The position numbers and the translations under genes are program-made. Shown here piece by piece: positions 9,534-17,706 of a stretch of 64,000 nucleotides of DNA. The stretch's first letter is position 1, and each line of letters opens with the position of its first letter. A model generated the notes under the pieces. The model saw only the letters and a program-made list of their open reading frames with translations. It had not been told where the DNA came from and searched no databases. The stretch is from Pseudarthrobacter phenanthrenivorans Sphe3 (GTDB lineage: Bacteria > Actinomycetota > Actinomycetes > Actinomycetales > Micrococcaceae), in contig NC_015145.1 of assembly GCF_000189535.1 (NCBI RefSeq), positions 558,001 to 622,000 on the forward strand. Direction: 5' to 3'.

Positions 9534-10595
9534 GTGAGAAAAACCCTGGCAACCTTCAGGACCCTGGCCGTAACCGGAGCCCTGGCCCTGGCAGTCGTGG
9601 CCGCGCCGGCACCCGCGATGGCCGTCGGCGAAGGCCCCAACTACGACGGCAACGGCCAGATCACCACATCGAAGCTTGCCACCTATGACCAGATGGTCTC
9701 GTTCCTCAAGGACCAGGACGCACGCCAGTCCGCCATGGAGCTCGAGGTCATCGGCCAGACCGTGAAAGGCCGGGACATCCACCTGGTCAAGTACATCTCG
9801 GACCCTGCCAAGCCCACCATCCTGTACCTGACGCAGCAGCACGGCAACGAGCAGCTCACCACGGAAGGCGCCCTGGAATTCGTCAAGCACCTCGGCACCG
9901 GAAAGTCAGCGGATATCCTCGACGGCGTGAACATCCTCATCGTGCCCATGCTCAACGCGGACGGCGCCATGGGGGACGTGAACTTCTCCCTGGAGGACTA
10001 CATCGCCAAGGGCGACCGCAACATGACCCGCTACAACGCGAATGAAGTGGACCTCAACCGCGACCACGTGGCCAAGATCCAGCCCGAAACCCAGGCCCTG
10101 CACGACAACGTGATGCGCAAGTACAACATCGACTACATGATCGACCTGCACCACCAGGGCACGCGCAGCCAGCGGGACGGGGAACTCGTCTCCGGCTCCA
10201 TCCTGTACCCCACCACGCCCAACGCTGATCCCGCCGTCGTGGAGAAGTCCAAGCAGTTGGGCGCCGTGGTGTTCGAGAACGTCGACTCCACCGGCTGGGG
10301 CCACCTGGGCAAGTACGTGGGCGGCAGCGCTGAAACCATCAGCCGCAACGGCATCGCCGTGGAGTACGGCATCTCAACCCTGCTGTTTGAAATGCGCGGC
10401 ATGTCGGACCACTACCTGGACGGCTACGCCCTTGGCCTTCGGAGCAACGGGTACCTGATCAAGCAGACGGTCACCACGCTGACCGCCACGGCAGCGGCCA
10501 TTGCTGACGGATCCATTGCCGACGCCGACACTTCCTTCTGGGACAGCCTCGCCACCCAGACCTCCCGCCCGGGCGAGGAAGCCGACGACGAGTAG
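9534..10595 (+). CDS. Secreted M14 family zinc carboxypeptidase
   Basis: A 353-residue exported metallopeptidase. Residues 1-32 are a Sec signal peptide ending in 'AAPAPAMA'. The M14 zinc ligands are H and E of 'TQQHGNEQLTTEG' (HxxE) and a later His in 'MIDLHHQGTRS'. 'STLLFEMRG' supplies the catalytic glutamate. 'VDLNRDH' fits the conserved substrate-binding Asn-Arg. It probably trims extracellular peptides. GTG 9534 is the start; AGAGGT lies just upstream. It ends at a 20-bp hairpin. Confidence 0.9.
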   Translation: MRKTLATFRTLAVTGALALAVVAAPAPAMAVGEGPNYDGNGQITTSKLATYDQMVSFLKDQDARQSAMELEVIGQTVKGRDIHLVKYISDPAKPTILYLTQQHGNEQLTTEGALEFVKHLGTGKSADILDGVNILIVPMLNADGAMGDVNFSLEDYIAKGDRNMTRYNANEVDLNRDHVAKIQPETQALHDNVMRKYNIDYMIDLHHQGTRSQRDGELVSGSILYPTTPNADPAVVEKSKQLGAVVFENVDSTGWGHLGKYVGGSAETISRNGIAVEYGISTLLFEMRGMSDHYLDGYALGLRSNGYLIKQTVTTLTATAAAIADGSIADADTSFWDSLATQTSRPGEEADDE

Positions 10596-10613
10596 CAGCA
10601 CGCGCTGATAAGT

Positions 10614-10668
10614 CCGCCGCGGTCCTTCCCTGCAGGAGTTCTTTACCCGCAGGGAAGGACCGCGGCGG
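10614..10668 (+). terminator. 20-bp perfect hairpin after the M14 peptidase
   Basis: Arms 10614-10633 and 10649-10668 are perfect reverse complements around a 15-base loop. There is no T run, so it acts as a terminator or as 3' end protection. Confidence 0.7.
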
Positions 10669-10854
10669 CGTTCAGGTGGGCGAAGCCGCCCATCGGCTAA
10701 ACTTGGGTGGTAAGAGCCCCGGAACTCTTGCGTCGCTGCGCCGTCCGCGGACCAGCGAAGGCCGGTACGTTCGGGGCATTCTCATGAACGGCGCTGCGCA
10801 GGACCGCCACACCGTGGCCGGACCGGGCAGCCCGAACGAATGGGGGAGGATCCC

Positions 10855-12144
10855 ATGCCAGCAATTGTGATCGTAGGAGCCCAGTGGGGCGACGAAGGTA
10901 AGGGCAAGGCCACCGACCTGCTGGGCGGCCGTGTTGACTACGTCGTCAAGCCGAACGGCGGCAACAACGCCGGGCACACCGTCGTCGTAGGCGGTGAAAA
11001 GTACGAACTCAAGCTGCTGCCGGCAGGCATTCTCAGCCCCAACGCAGTCCCCATCATTGGCAACGGCTGCGTGGTGAACCTCGAGGCCCTCTTCCAGGAA
11101 ATCGACGGACTGCAGGCCCGCGGCGCCGACACCTCAAAACTCCGCGTCTCCGCCAACGCACACCTGGTGGCCCCGTACCACCAGGTGCTGGACAAGGTCA
11201 CCGAACGTTTCCTCGGCAGCCGCGCCATCGGCACCACCGGCCGCGGCATTGGCCCCGCGTACATGGACAAGGTGGCCCGCCTGGGCATCCGCGTGCAGGA
11301 CGTCTTCGACGAATCCATCCTCCGCCAGAAGGTGGAAGGGTCGCTGCGCCAGAAGAACGAACTGCTGGTCAAGGTGTACAACCGCCGCAGCGTCCTGGTC
11401 GAGGAGATTGTGGAGTACTTCCTCTCCTTCGCGGAGCGGCTCCGCCCCCTGGTCATCGACAGCACGCTGGTCCTGAACTCGGCCCTTGACGAGGGCAAAG
11501 TCGTCCTGATGGAAGGCGGCCAGGCCACGTTCCTGGACGTGGACCACGGCACCTACCCCTTCGTGACCTCCTCCAACCCCACTGCCGGCGGCGCTTCGGT
11601 TGGCTCCGGCATCGGGCCCACCCGGATCTCCCGCTCCATCGGCATCATCAAGGCCTACACCACCCGCGTTGGTGCCGGGCCGTTCCCCACCGAACTCTTT
11701 GACGAGATGGGCGTGTACCTGCAGAAGACCGGCGGCGAATTCGGCGTCAACACGGGACGCCCGCGCCGCTGCGGCTGGTACGACGCCGTCCTGGCCCGCC
11801 ACGCCTCCCGCGTGAACGGCTTCACGGACTACTTCGTCACCAAGCTGGACGTGCTCACCGGCATCGAGCAGATTCCCGTCTGCGTGGCCTACGACGTTGA
11901 CGGTGTGCGGCACGACGAAATGCCCATGACGCAGACCGAGTTCCACCACGCCAAGCCCATCTTCGAGTACTTCGAGGGCTGGACCGAGGACATCACAGGC
12001 GCCCGCACCCTCGCTGACCTGCCGGAAAATGCGCGCAACTACGTCCTGGCCCTTGAAAAGCTGTCCGGGACGCGCTTCTCCGCCATTGGCGTGGGCCCCG
12101 ACCGGGACCAGACCATCGTGGTGAACGACCTCATCAACGACTGA
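10855..12144 (+). CDS. purA: Adenylosuccinate synthetase
   Basis: A 429-residue enzyme that joins IMP and aspartate using GTP, the first committed step to AMP. The N-terminal P-loop '[16 protein letters not shown]' and 'GNNAGHTVV' are diagnostic. '[11 protein letters not shown]' (about residues 123-133) binds IMP, and the C-terminal '[19 protein letters not shown]' holds the guanine-binding region. ATG 10855 follows a strong GGGGGAGGA site. The gene stands alone, with hairpins on both sides. The other purine genes in this window (purS, purQ, purL) are about 7 kb away on the other strand. Confidence 0.97.
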   Translation: MPAIVIVGAQWGDEGKGKATDLLGGRVDYVVKPNGGNNAGHTVVVGGEKYELKLLPAGILSPNAVPIIGNGCVVNLEALFQEIDGLQARGADTSKLRVSANAHLVAPYHQVLDKVTERFLGSRAIGTTGRGIGPAYMDKVARLGIRVQDVFDESILRQKVEGSLRQKNELLVKVYNRRSVLVEEIVEYFLSFAERLRPLVIDSTLVLNSALDEGKVVLMEGGQATFLDVDHGTYPFVTSSNPTAGGASVGSGIGPTRISRSIGIIKAYTTRVGAGPFPTELFDEMGVYLQKTGGEFGVNTGRPRRCGWYDAVLARHASRVNGFTDYFVTKLDVLTGIEQIPVCVAYDVDGVRHDEMPMTQTEFHHAKPIFEYFEGWTEDITGARTLADLPENARNYVLALEKLSGTRFSAIGVGPDRDQTIVVNDLIND

Positions 12145-12157
12145 CTTCCTGGCAGCA

Positions 12158-12202
12158 ACGACTGCGGCGGGCGACCTTCCAAAGGTGGCCCGCCGCCGTC
12201 GT
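12158..12202 (+). terminator. Hairpin terminator after purA
   Basis: A stem of about 20 bp with one mismatch region (12158-12178 with 12182-12202) begins 13 bases after the purA stop. The outer arm ACGAC..GCGGCGGGC belongs to the same family as the hairpins at 943 and 8475. Confidence 0.75.
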
Positions 12203-12324
12203 AATTAGGTGCGGGCAGCAGCGCCGACGGCAATTTACACAGGGTTAACGCGGGCGGTCTTGTGGGGCTGCAGGAACGGCGGCGAGACTCGTTGGTACAC
12301 CCAGTGACCCGAGGAAGGATTGCC

Positions 12325-12756
12325 ATGGCCGGACAGTTTGAGGCATTTGTTGACTCTGATTCCTATTTCCGGTTCCGGCTTCTTGGCCCTGATGGCACCG
12401 AGGTGGCTGTTTCCGGCCCGTACCCGGACAAGGCTTCGCTCGCCGCCGGCATCGCTGCCGTCCGCGAATGCGCGGGCACCGGACTGGTTACAGATCTTTG
12501 CCCGGCCGAAACTGTCATCCGGCAGGTCCCGGAGCCTGCATCCGCCCCGGCACTGGTCGCGTCCGAAGCCCGGAGGGACTGCGGGGAGCAGCCGGCAGGC
12601 GGACCACCTTCGTCCTTGCCAAGGGGCCCCGGCGGCACGGAATCCGGCCCCGATGGGCCACAGCTGCTGCCCGCTGATGCCGGTCGAAAAAAGTTTTCAA
12701 ACTTTTTGCCCGTCCGCGTAACCCCTGGCGTACCTGCAGCGATTACCCCTATGTAG
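12325..12756 (+). CDS. YegP-like (DUF1508) protein with low-complexity tail
   Basis: A 143-residue protein. Residues 1-55 form one DUF1508/YegP repeat ('DSDSYFRFRLLGPDGTEVAV', then 'DKASLAAGIAAVRECAG'). Family members often carry two such repeats; here only one is present, followed by about 85 residues rich in Pro, Gly and Ala. ATG 12325 has GAGGAAGG 7 bases upstream. The function of the family is poorly known. The tail has no recognisable domain. Confidence 0.7.
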   Translation: MAGQFEAFVDSDSYFRFRLLGPDGTEVAVSGPYPDKASLAAGIAAVRECAGTGLVTDLCPAETVIRQVPEPASAPALVASEARRDCGEQPAGGPPSSLPRGPGGTESGPDGPQLLPADAGRKKFSNFLPVRVTPGVPAAITPM

Positions 12757-12943
12757 CGCCGGTCTGGAACTTGTCCCCCATCACGTTCCAGGCCGGCTCT
12801 TTCACTTTCCGGTGGCAGGTGCAGCTGTCATACCGGGCCGGCAGCTTTACGCGTGGCGGCCACGGGCGACGGTTACTGAAGGGTAAAGTGATGCGGGGCA
12901 ACGGCCTTCCGCAGGCCGGACAGTTGCCCTCGCCTACCCCTCC

Positions 12944-13516
12944 TTGACCGAAAGCACCACGTCTGTGACCGATGCACTGGCAGATGAGGCCCTGCGGGAC
13001 CAGCCCGCTGGTGCAGCTCACTTCAGCGTTGTCTACCGGACATATGCAGCACAGGTCCTGGGCTACCTCGCAGCCCGGGGAGTCGAGGATCCGGAGGCAG
13101 CCATGCAGGAAGTGTTCCTTTCGGTCCTGCCACGGCTTGATTCCGTGCAGGGGGGAGCCGCAGGACTCCGGACTTTTATTTTTTCGGTGGCGCACGCGCG
13201 GATAGTGGACGACTACCGGCGTCAAAGCCGCACCCCCGCCAAAGTTCCGTTCGAGCCGGACCTGGACCAGCGGGAAGACTCCTCCGCCGAGAAGGAAGCC
13301 CTGGAGCGGATTTCTCCCCAGGAGGTCCTGGGCCTGCTGGACGCCTTGCCCCAGGAACAGCGCGAGGTGCTGGGACTCCGCCTCGTGGCCGGACTGACGG
13401 TGGAACAGGCCGCGGAGGCCATGGGCAAGAGCGAGGGTGCAGTGAAGCAGCTCCAGCGCCGGGCGCTCCTCAAGCTCCGGGAAATTGCGGAAGTGAAGGA
13501 ATACCTGACGCCATGA
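12944..13516 (+). CDS. ECF-type RNA polymerase sigma factor
   Basis: A 190-residue sigma-70 family protein. Region 2 spans about residues 25-95 ('VYRTYAAQVLGYLAARGVED', 'TFIFSVAHARIVDDYRRQSR'). Region 4 spans about 125-180 ('LDALPQEQREVLGLRLVAGL', 'EAMGKSEGAVKQLQRRALLK'). No region 3 is present, as expected for ECF sigmas. It overlaps the next gene by 4 bases (ATGA), the usual arrangement for a sigma factor and its regulator. The start is unclear: TTG 12944 or GTG 12965, neither with a strong ribosome site. The regulon is unknown. Confidence 0.88.
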   Translation: MTESTTSVTDALADEALRDQPAGAAHFSVVYRTYAAQVLGYLAARGVEDPEAAMQEVFLSVLPRLDSVQGGAAGLRTFIFSVAHARIVDDYRRQSRTPAKVPFEPDLDQREDSSAEKEALERISPQEVLGLLDALPQEQREVLGLRLVAGLTVEQAAEAMGKSEGAVKQLQRRALLKLREIAEVKEYLTP

Positions 13517-14424
13517 CACCACAAGCGCACCACGCAGCCGTGGTGGACGAACTGCTCCTTGACGCCGGTTTCGCGCAGGATGCGGAGCTCCGGCGTGTCC
13601 TGCTGTCGGTGGGGTCGCTGGCGGACCTCCCTGTGCCTGCTCCATCGGGAGAGCTTGCTGCGCTGTTGGCCGGTTCAGCGGTGGTGACTGCTGCCCGGGC
13701 CGCCGGGCAGGCTGAAGGCAGCTCCGGTGACGAGCTGGCCAAGCGCCGCGGGCTCCGAACACACCGTCCCACCGTCATCGGACTGGCCCTGGCGGCAGGA
13801 ATGGGAATGGGCGTTGGCACTGTTGCGGCCAGCTCGTCGGGCCCTGTCCAGGCAGGCAGCCCCTCCATCCAGCACCTGCTCGAGGACTGGGCGCCTGCCT
13901 GGACCATCCGCACGCCCCACGCAGCGGCTCCGGGCTTCCTCCAGGCAGATAATGGCGACGGCGGTATCGGCGTCCGCGGTCACGGCGGCGAAGGCTTGGG
14001 CGGCAGCGAAGCGGCCGTTGCCGAAGATCCGCCCTTGACGCTGCAGCAGTCTCTCCGGTCCCGCCCGCTGCTGACACCCCAACCTGCTGGTCAAGGCCCG
14101 GTCCGGTCAGGGGAACCAGCCGTCGTTGGCGGCCAGGACGCAGGACGGGAATCAGCTGGGCAAGGCGGGGTGAAGGAACCGGCGAAGGGTGGAGCAGCGG
14201 CTGGGCTGGACCGGTCAGCGGAACCGGCCAAGCAGGACCAGTCCCTCCGGGCCGGAGAACGCGACGGCGAGAACCGCGCCGCGGCAGGGGAAACGGAACA
14301 GGATACTGCGCCCGCCGCGGAACTGTCGGCAGAATCAGCCCCGGAGGCTGGCGGCCAAGGGGCGGGCGGTGCAGGAGCCAATCCCGCGCCAGGGGCCAAA
14401 TGGTTGGAAAAGTTCGTTCGCTGA
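13513..14424 (+). CDS. Putative membrane-anchored partner of the ECF sigma factor
   Basis: A 303-residue protein translationally coupled to the sigma gene. The N-terminal ~85 residues are cytosolic and helical, one membrane segment follows ('TVIGLALAAGMGMGVGTVAA', about residues 92-115), and the rest (~190 residues) is low-complexity and rich in Ala, Gly, Glu and Pro, probably extracytoplasmic. Position and topology suit an anti-sigma factor. It lacks the HxxxCxxC zinc motif of ZAS anti-sigmas and I see no RskA-type domain. The role is inferred from context only. Confidence 0.7.
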   Translation: MTPQAHHAAVVDELLLDAGFAQDAELRRVLLSVGSLADLPVPAPSGELAALLAGSAVVTAARAAGQAEGSSGDELAKRRGLRTHRPTVIGLALAAGMGMGVGTVAASSSGPVQAGSPSIQHLLEDWAPAWTIRTPHAAAPGFLQADNGDGGIGVRGHGGEGLGGSEAAVAEDPPLTLQQSLRSRPLLTPQPAGQGPVRSGEPAVVGGQDAGRESAGQGGVKEPAKGGAAAGLDRSAEPAKQDQSLRAGERDGENRAAAGETEQDTAPAAELSAESAPEAGGQGAGGAGANPAPGAKWLEKFVR

Positions 14425-14484
14425 CCGAGGGCCTCCCGCTTGGCGTTGTGCCAGGGGCTCCATCCGGCCGCGTAGGCTGAACCA

Positions 14485-14910
14485 ATGGGCCACACTAACG
14501 ATCCTGCAGTCATTGAACGCCTGATGCTCACCAAGGGGCGCTGGGCCATTGTCGGCCTCACCACCAACGAATGGCGGGCGGCTTACGATACGTCACTCTT
14601 TATCCGTGACAGGCTTGGGATGGAAATCATTCCAGTAAACCTGCCCGGCGACGCGGTCCACGGCGAAACCGGGTACTCCAGCCTCCTGGACATTCCCGCT
14701 GCAAAGCAACCCATCGACGTCGTGGATTGCTTCGTCAACTCCCACAGGGTAGGACAGGTGGTGGACCAGGCCATTGCGGTGGGCGCAAAAGCGGTGTGGA
14801 TGCAGCTTGGGGTCGTGGACGAGGCTGCCGCCGAGAGGGCCAAAGCAGCCGGGCTGGATGTCGTGATGGACAGCTGCCCGGCCCAGGAGGCGTGGAAATA
14901 CAACCTCTGA
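14485..14910 (+). CDS. CoA-binding domain protein (YccU-like)
   Basis: A 141-residue Rossmann-fold protein of the CoA-binding family. 'RWAIVGLTTNEWRAAYD' is the first strand and glycine turn; 'VWMQLGVVDEAAAERAKAAG' and 'VVMDSCPAQEAW' are conserved late motifs. Such small proteins bind CoA or acyl-CoA but rarely have an assigned reaction. It is convergent with the oxygenase gene, whose ancestral stop would fall about 17 bases away. Confidence 0.85.
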   Translation: MGHTNDPAVIERLMLTKGRWAIVGLTTNEWRAAYDTSLFIRDRLGMEIIPVNLPGDAVHGETGYSSLLDIPAAKQPIDVVDCFVNSHRVGQVVDQAIAVGAKAVWMQLGVVDEAAAERAKAAGLDVVMDSCPAQEAWKYNL

Positions 14911-14961
14911 TACCCGCGCTGCAGCTTTAGCGCTTCAGCAGCTCCGGGTAGTGCCGCTCCG

Positions 14962-15954
14962 TTACGTCGGGGTGTGCCCGCATCCGGCCTTTGAGCATGT
15001 TGAGGCCGAAGAGGCCAGCAGGGGATTGGCGGGGTCGTCGGTAATGCCCCTGGCCGCCGCCTTCAGTTCGGGCGGCAGCGGCACCGGCTCAATCACTGCG
15101 TCAAGTCGGGGCGACCAGAAGAACGGGACGGAGTACCGGTCCACACCGGGCGGGGGCGCCTGGACGCGGTGGATGGTGGCGGCCAGGTAGCCTTCGGTGG
15201 CCACCTCCAGCATCTCGCCGAGGTTCACCACCAGCGCGCCGGGCATTGGCTCTACGGGAACCCAGGCGTCCGCTCCCGGGGGCAGCACTTCCAGCCCGCC
15301 CACGTCGTCCTGGAGCAGCAGCGTCACGAACCCGTAATCGGCATGCGATCCCACGCCCTGGTCACCGGCAGCCTCCACCACCCCGCCCACGTAGTGCACC
15401 AGCTTGCCCATCCACGCTGGCGACCCCTCGAACGGCTCGTCAAAGTAGTCCTCCGGCAGTTGAAGCGACACGGCAATGCCCCTGAGCAGCTCCATCCCCA
15501 CCTGCGACATCAGCTCTGCCCATTCCATGGCCGCCGGCTTGAGCTCGGGAAAGGAGTCATCCGGCCACAGGTTCGGGCCCTGCAGCAGCCAGTACGGCTC
15601 GTCCTCCGGATAGTCTTTGACCGGTTCGCGTTCCGGTGAATAGTCGATTTGCTCCCGTGCGTCCGCCCTGCCCTGGGTCACCTCTGTGCCCATTCGCGTG
15701 TAGCCGCGGAAGTGCGGTGAAAGGCGGTTGTCCAGCTTCATGCGCTCCTCAAGGGGCAGGTCGAAGAACCGCCGGATGACATCCAGGAGATGCCCGGCCT
15801 GCCCGGGTGAACCGCCGTAACCGGTGACCTGGAAGAAGCCCACACTGTGCGTGGCGTTCCGCAGTTGTTCTATGAAGTCCGGGCTGAATGAGCCATCGGC
15901 CTGCCGTGCCGTGGCCAGGTCCAGAACAGGTATGGCCCCCTGATCGCGTGACAT
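14962..15954 (-). CDS. Isopenicillin N synthase-like 2OG-Fe(II) dioxygenase, C-terminus frameshifted
   Basis: 330 residues as read. The N-terminal DIOX_N part ('IPVLDLATARQADGSFSPDF', 'VGFFQVTGYGG') and the jelly roll are present. The iron ligands H-x-D are in 'GVGSHADYGFVTLLLQDD' and the distal His and Arg in 'ATIHRVQAP' and 'DRYSVPFFWSP'. The product is a non-haem iron oxygenase of unknown substrate. The last 15 residues as read ('SASTCSKAGCGHTPT') look unnatural. One extra A at about 15009-15010 would restore the frame and give an ending 'FGLNMLKGRMRAHPDVTERH' followed by YPELLKR and a stop at 14927-14929. The missing base is either a sequencing error or a recent mutation; the catalytic core is intact. 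Confidence 0.85.
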   Translation of the reverse strand: MSRDQGAIPVLDLATARQADGSFSPDFIEQLRNATHSVGFFQVTGYGGSPGQAGHLLDVIRRFFDLPLEERMKLDNRLSPHFRGYTRMGTEVTQGRADAREQIDYSPEREPVKDYPEDEPYWLLQGPNLWPDDSFPELKPAAMEWAELMSQVGMELLRGIAVSLQLPEDYFDEPFEGSPAWMGKLVHYVGGVVEAAGDQGVGSHADYGFVTLLLQDDVGGLEVLPPGADAWVPVEPMPGALVVNLGEMLEVATEGYLAATIHRVQAPPPGVDRYSVPFFWSPRLDAVIEPVPLPPELKAAARGITDDPANPLLASSASTCSKAGCGHTPT

Positions 15955-15999
15955 TCTCGCAGACTAGCACCGGAGGCGCCGGCTTTATAGGCTTCCTGA

Positions 16000-16416
16000 A
16001 TGGACCCTGACGCATTGAGGAGGATCTGCCTCTCGTTCCCCGGGGCGTACGAGGATTATCCGTTCGGCCACGAAACCGCCGTATTCAAGGTCCGCGCCTC
16101 GATTTCCGGCGGTGCCGGTCAGGAGGGCAAGGTCTTTGCGCTGTCCTCGATGAGTCCGGACGGGTACGTGAACCTCAAGTGCGAGCCGGGACTCGCAGTC
16201 CAGTTGCGGGCTGCGCATCCCGAAATCACCGGCGCCTGGCACATGAACAAGACCCATTGGAACGGGGTACGGCTGGACGGGACGCTGCCGGAGGACATGA
16301 TCCGCGACATGGTGGAAGACTCCTACGACCTTGTGGTGGCGGGCCTCACCAGGAAGCAGCAGGAACAGCTGGGATGGGCGCGGCTGGCGGGATCGGGCGG
16401 CGGACCAGATGTCTGA
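16000..16416 (+). CDS. MmcQ/YjbR family DNA-binding-fold protein
   Basis: A 138-residue protein of the MmcQ/YjbR family. 'ICLSFPGAYEDYPFGHETAV', 'VFALSSMSPDGYVNLKCEP' and 'HMNKTHWNGVRLDG' are family signatures of a CyaY-like fold with a proposed DNA-binding face. Its start is about 45 bases from the divergent oxygenase start, so the two share a promoter region. Its end overlaps the DUF1990 start by 8 bases, heading a likely small operon (16000-17597). No catalytic role is known. Confidence 0.88.
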   Translation: MDPDALRRICLSFPGAYEDYPFGHETAVFKVRASISGGAGQEGKVFALSSMSPDGYVNLKCEPGLAVQLRAAHPEITGAWHMNKTHWNGVRLDGTLPEDMIRDMVEDSYDLVVAGLTRKQQEQLGWARLAGSGGGPDV

Positions 16417-16963
16417 CCAAGGGCGCGTCGACAGGCGGCTCAACTACCCCGATGTGGGCGGGACTGAGCGGGGCGCTGCCCCGGCCGGTTACCTGGTGGT
16501 GCGGAAGGAGGCTTTCCTTGGTGCCGGCATGGATGTGTACCGGCGGGTTGCCGCAGGAATCCTGGGCTGGGAGCTGCAGCGGCGGGCCGGTCTCAGGGTG
16601 AATGCCGATTCCCCCGTGGTGGCGCCGGGGGCGCGGGTGGTGAGCGGCTTCGGTGCCGGTCCATTCCGGCTGAACGCGCCGTGCCAGGTGGTGTGGGTCC
16701 GGGAGCCGGCACCCAACGGGATGCCGCAGTCCGCAGGATTCGGGTACGGAACGCTGCCGGGGCACCCCGCCCGGGGCGAGGAAGCCTTCGAGGTGGAGAT
16801 CAACGGGCACGGGGAGGTGTTCCTCCGGATCCATGCTTTCAGCCGGCCCGCCAACTGGTTTTACGCCGCCGGCGGCGTGATCACCCGGGCAGCCCAGCGC
16901 TACGTGACGTCCCGGTACATTGAAGGGGCACGTACTCTCGCATCGGAAGGAACATCCACGTGA
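16409..16963 (+). CDS. DUF1990 family protein
   Basis: A 184-residue protein of the DUF1990 family, typified by 'GWELQRRAGLRVNADSPVVA' and the late 'VEINGHGEVFLRIHAFSRPA'. The family is widespread in actinobacteria and plants and has a compact beta-rich fold of unknown function. ATG 16409 overlaps the upstream gene by 8 bases and the stop overlaps the next GTG by 4 bases, so translational coupling is likely. Earlier in-frame starts would overlap the upstream gene more deeply. Confidence 0.82.
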   Translation: MSDQGRVDRRLNYPDVGGTERGAAPAGYLVVRKEAFLGAGMDVYRRVAAGILGWELQRRAGLRVNADSPVVAPGARVVSGFGAGPFRLNAPCQVVWVREPAPNGMPQSAGFGYGTLPGHPARGEEAFEVEINGHGEVFLRIHAFSRPANWFYAAGGVITRAAQRYVTSRYIEGARTLASEGTST

Positions 16964-17277
16964 TCTTCATCGTCGTCAAGTTCAAGGTCAAGCCCGAATG
17001 GTCGGAGCGCTGGCTCGACCTGGTGGCCGACTTTACCCGGACCACCCGGGAGGAGCCGGGCAACCTGTGGTTCGACTGGTCCCGCAGCGTGGACGACCCC
17101 AACGAGTTCGTCCTGGTGGAGGCCTTCAAGGACGATGCCGCCGGAGACCACGTCAACAGCGCCCACTTCAAGCAGGCCATGGCAGACATGCCCCAGGCGC
17201 TCGCCGAAACCCCGCGGATCATCAGCCGCCAGTTCGACGGCGAGGGCTGGGACCGGATGGGTGAACTTACCATCTAG
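16960..17277 (+). CDS. Putative quinol monooxygenase (ABM family)
   Basis: A 105-residue ferredoxin-like alpha/beta protein of the antibiotic biosynthesis monooxygenase family ('IFIVVKFKVKPEWSERWLDL', 'EPGNLWFDWSRSVDDPNEFV', 'HFKQAMADMPQAL'). Such dimers oxidise quinols or act in small-molecule turnover without metal or flavin; YgiN is a known example. The GTG start overlaps the DUF1990 stop (GTGA). The substrate is not predictable. Confidence 0.85.
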   Translation: MIFIVVKFKVKPEWSERWLDLVADFTRTTREEPGNLWFDWSRSVDDPNEFVLVEAFKDDAAGDHVNSAHFKQAMADMPQALAETPRIISRQFDGEGWDRMGELTI

Positions 17278-17303
17278 TTCCGCCACCTCTGTAGGCTGGA
17301 ACC

Positions 17304-17597
17304 ATGTGGATCGGCTGGATCGAATTCGACATCCTCCTGGGCGACGTCCAAAGCCTGAAGGAAAAGCGCTCGGTCATCAGGCCCTTACTGGCCGAAATCA
17401 AGCGCCGCTTCGACGTTTCCGTTGCAGAGGTCGGTGACCACCCCCAGTACCGCCGTGCACAGGTCGGAGTTGGCCTGGTGGCAGCTGACCGGGCCCACCT
17501 CGTGGAGGTGCTGGACGCCGTCGAACGCTTTGTGGCCGCCCGGCCCGAGTTCGAACTGTTGAGCGCACGGCAGCGGGACCACCACAGCGAGGACTGA
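17304..17597 (+). CDS. DUF503 (YlxP-like) protein
   Basis: A 97-residue protein of the DUF503 family: 'MWIGWIEFDILLGDVQSLKE' followed by 'KRSVIRPLLAEIKRRFDVSV' and 'EVGDHPQYRRAQVGVGLVA'. YlxP relatives sit near ribosome-maturation genes in other bacteria; here it lies 26 bases after the monooxygenase and ends just before a palindrome. The function is unknown. Confidence 0.88.
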   Translation: MWIGWIEFDILLGDVQSLKEKRSVIRPLLAEIKRRFDVSVAEVGDHPQYRRAQVGVGLVAADRAHLVEVLDAVERFVAARPEFELLSARQRDHHSED

Positions 17598-17599
17598 CT

Positions 17600-17663
17600 C
17601 CATCGGTTGCTGAGTATTTGTCCTTTTGACCAGCGAAAACGACATCTGCTCAGCAGTCGATGG
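17600..17663. repeat. Palindromic repeat copy A (AACGACA-type)
   Basis: An imperfect inverted repeat: CCATCGGTTGCTGAG (17600-17614) faces CTCAGCAGTCGATGG (17649-17663), with TGTCCTTTTG and AAAACGACA inside. Its right arm (CAGCAGTCGATG) resembles that of copy B at 18547-18602. It lies directly after the DUF503 stop and may also terminate that operon. Confidence 0.6.
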
Positions 17664-17706
17664 GGGTTGTGGATAACTTCTGCCGCGGCGCTGGCGGCAC
17701 GGGTCG

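Noticed and set aside
12749-13762. A 337-codon minus-strand frame opposite the sigma factor gene
   Set aside because: No family resemblance and it runs across the sigma and membrane-partner genes, which are well supported.
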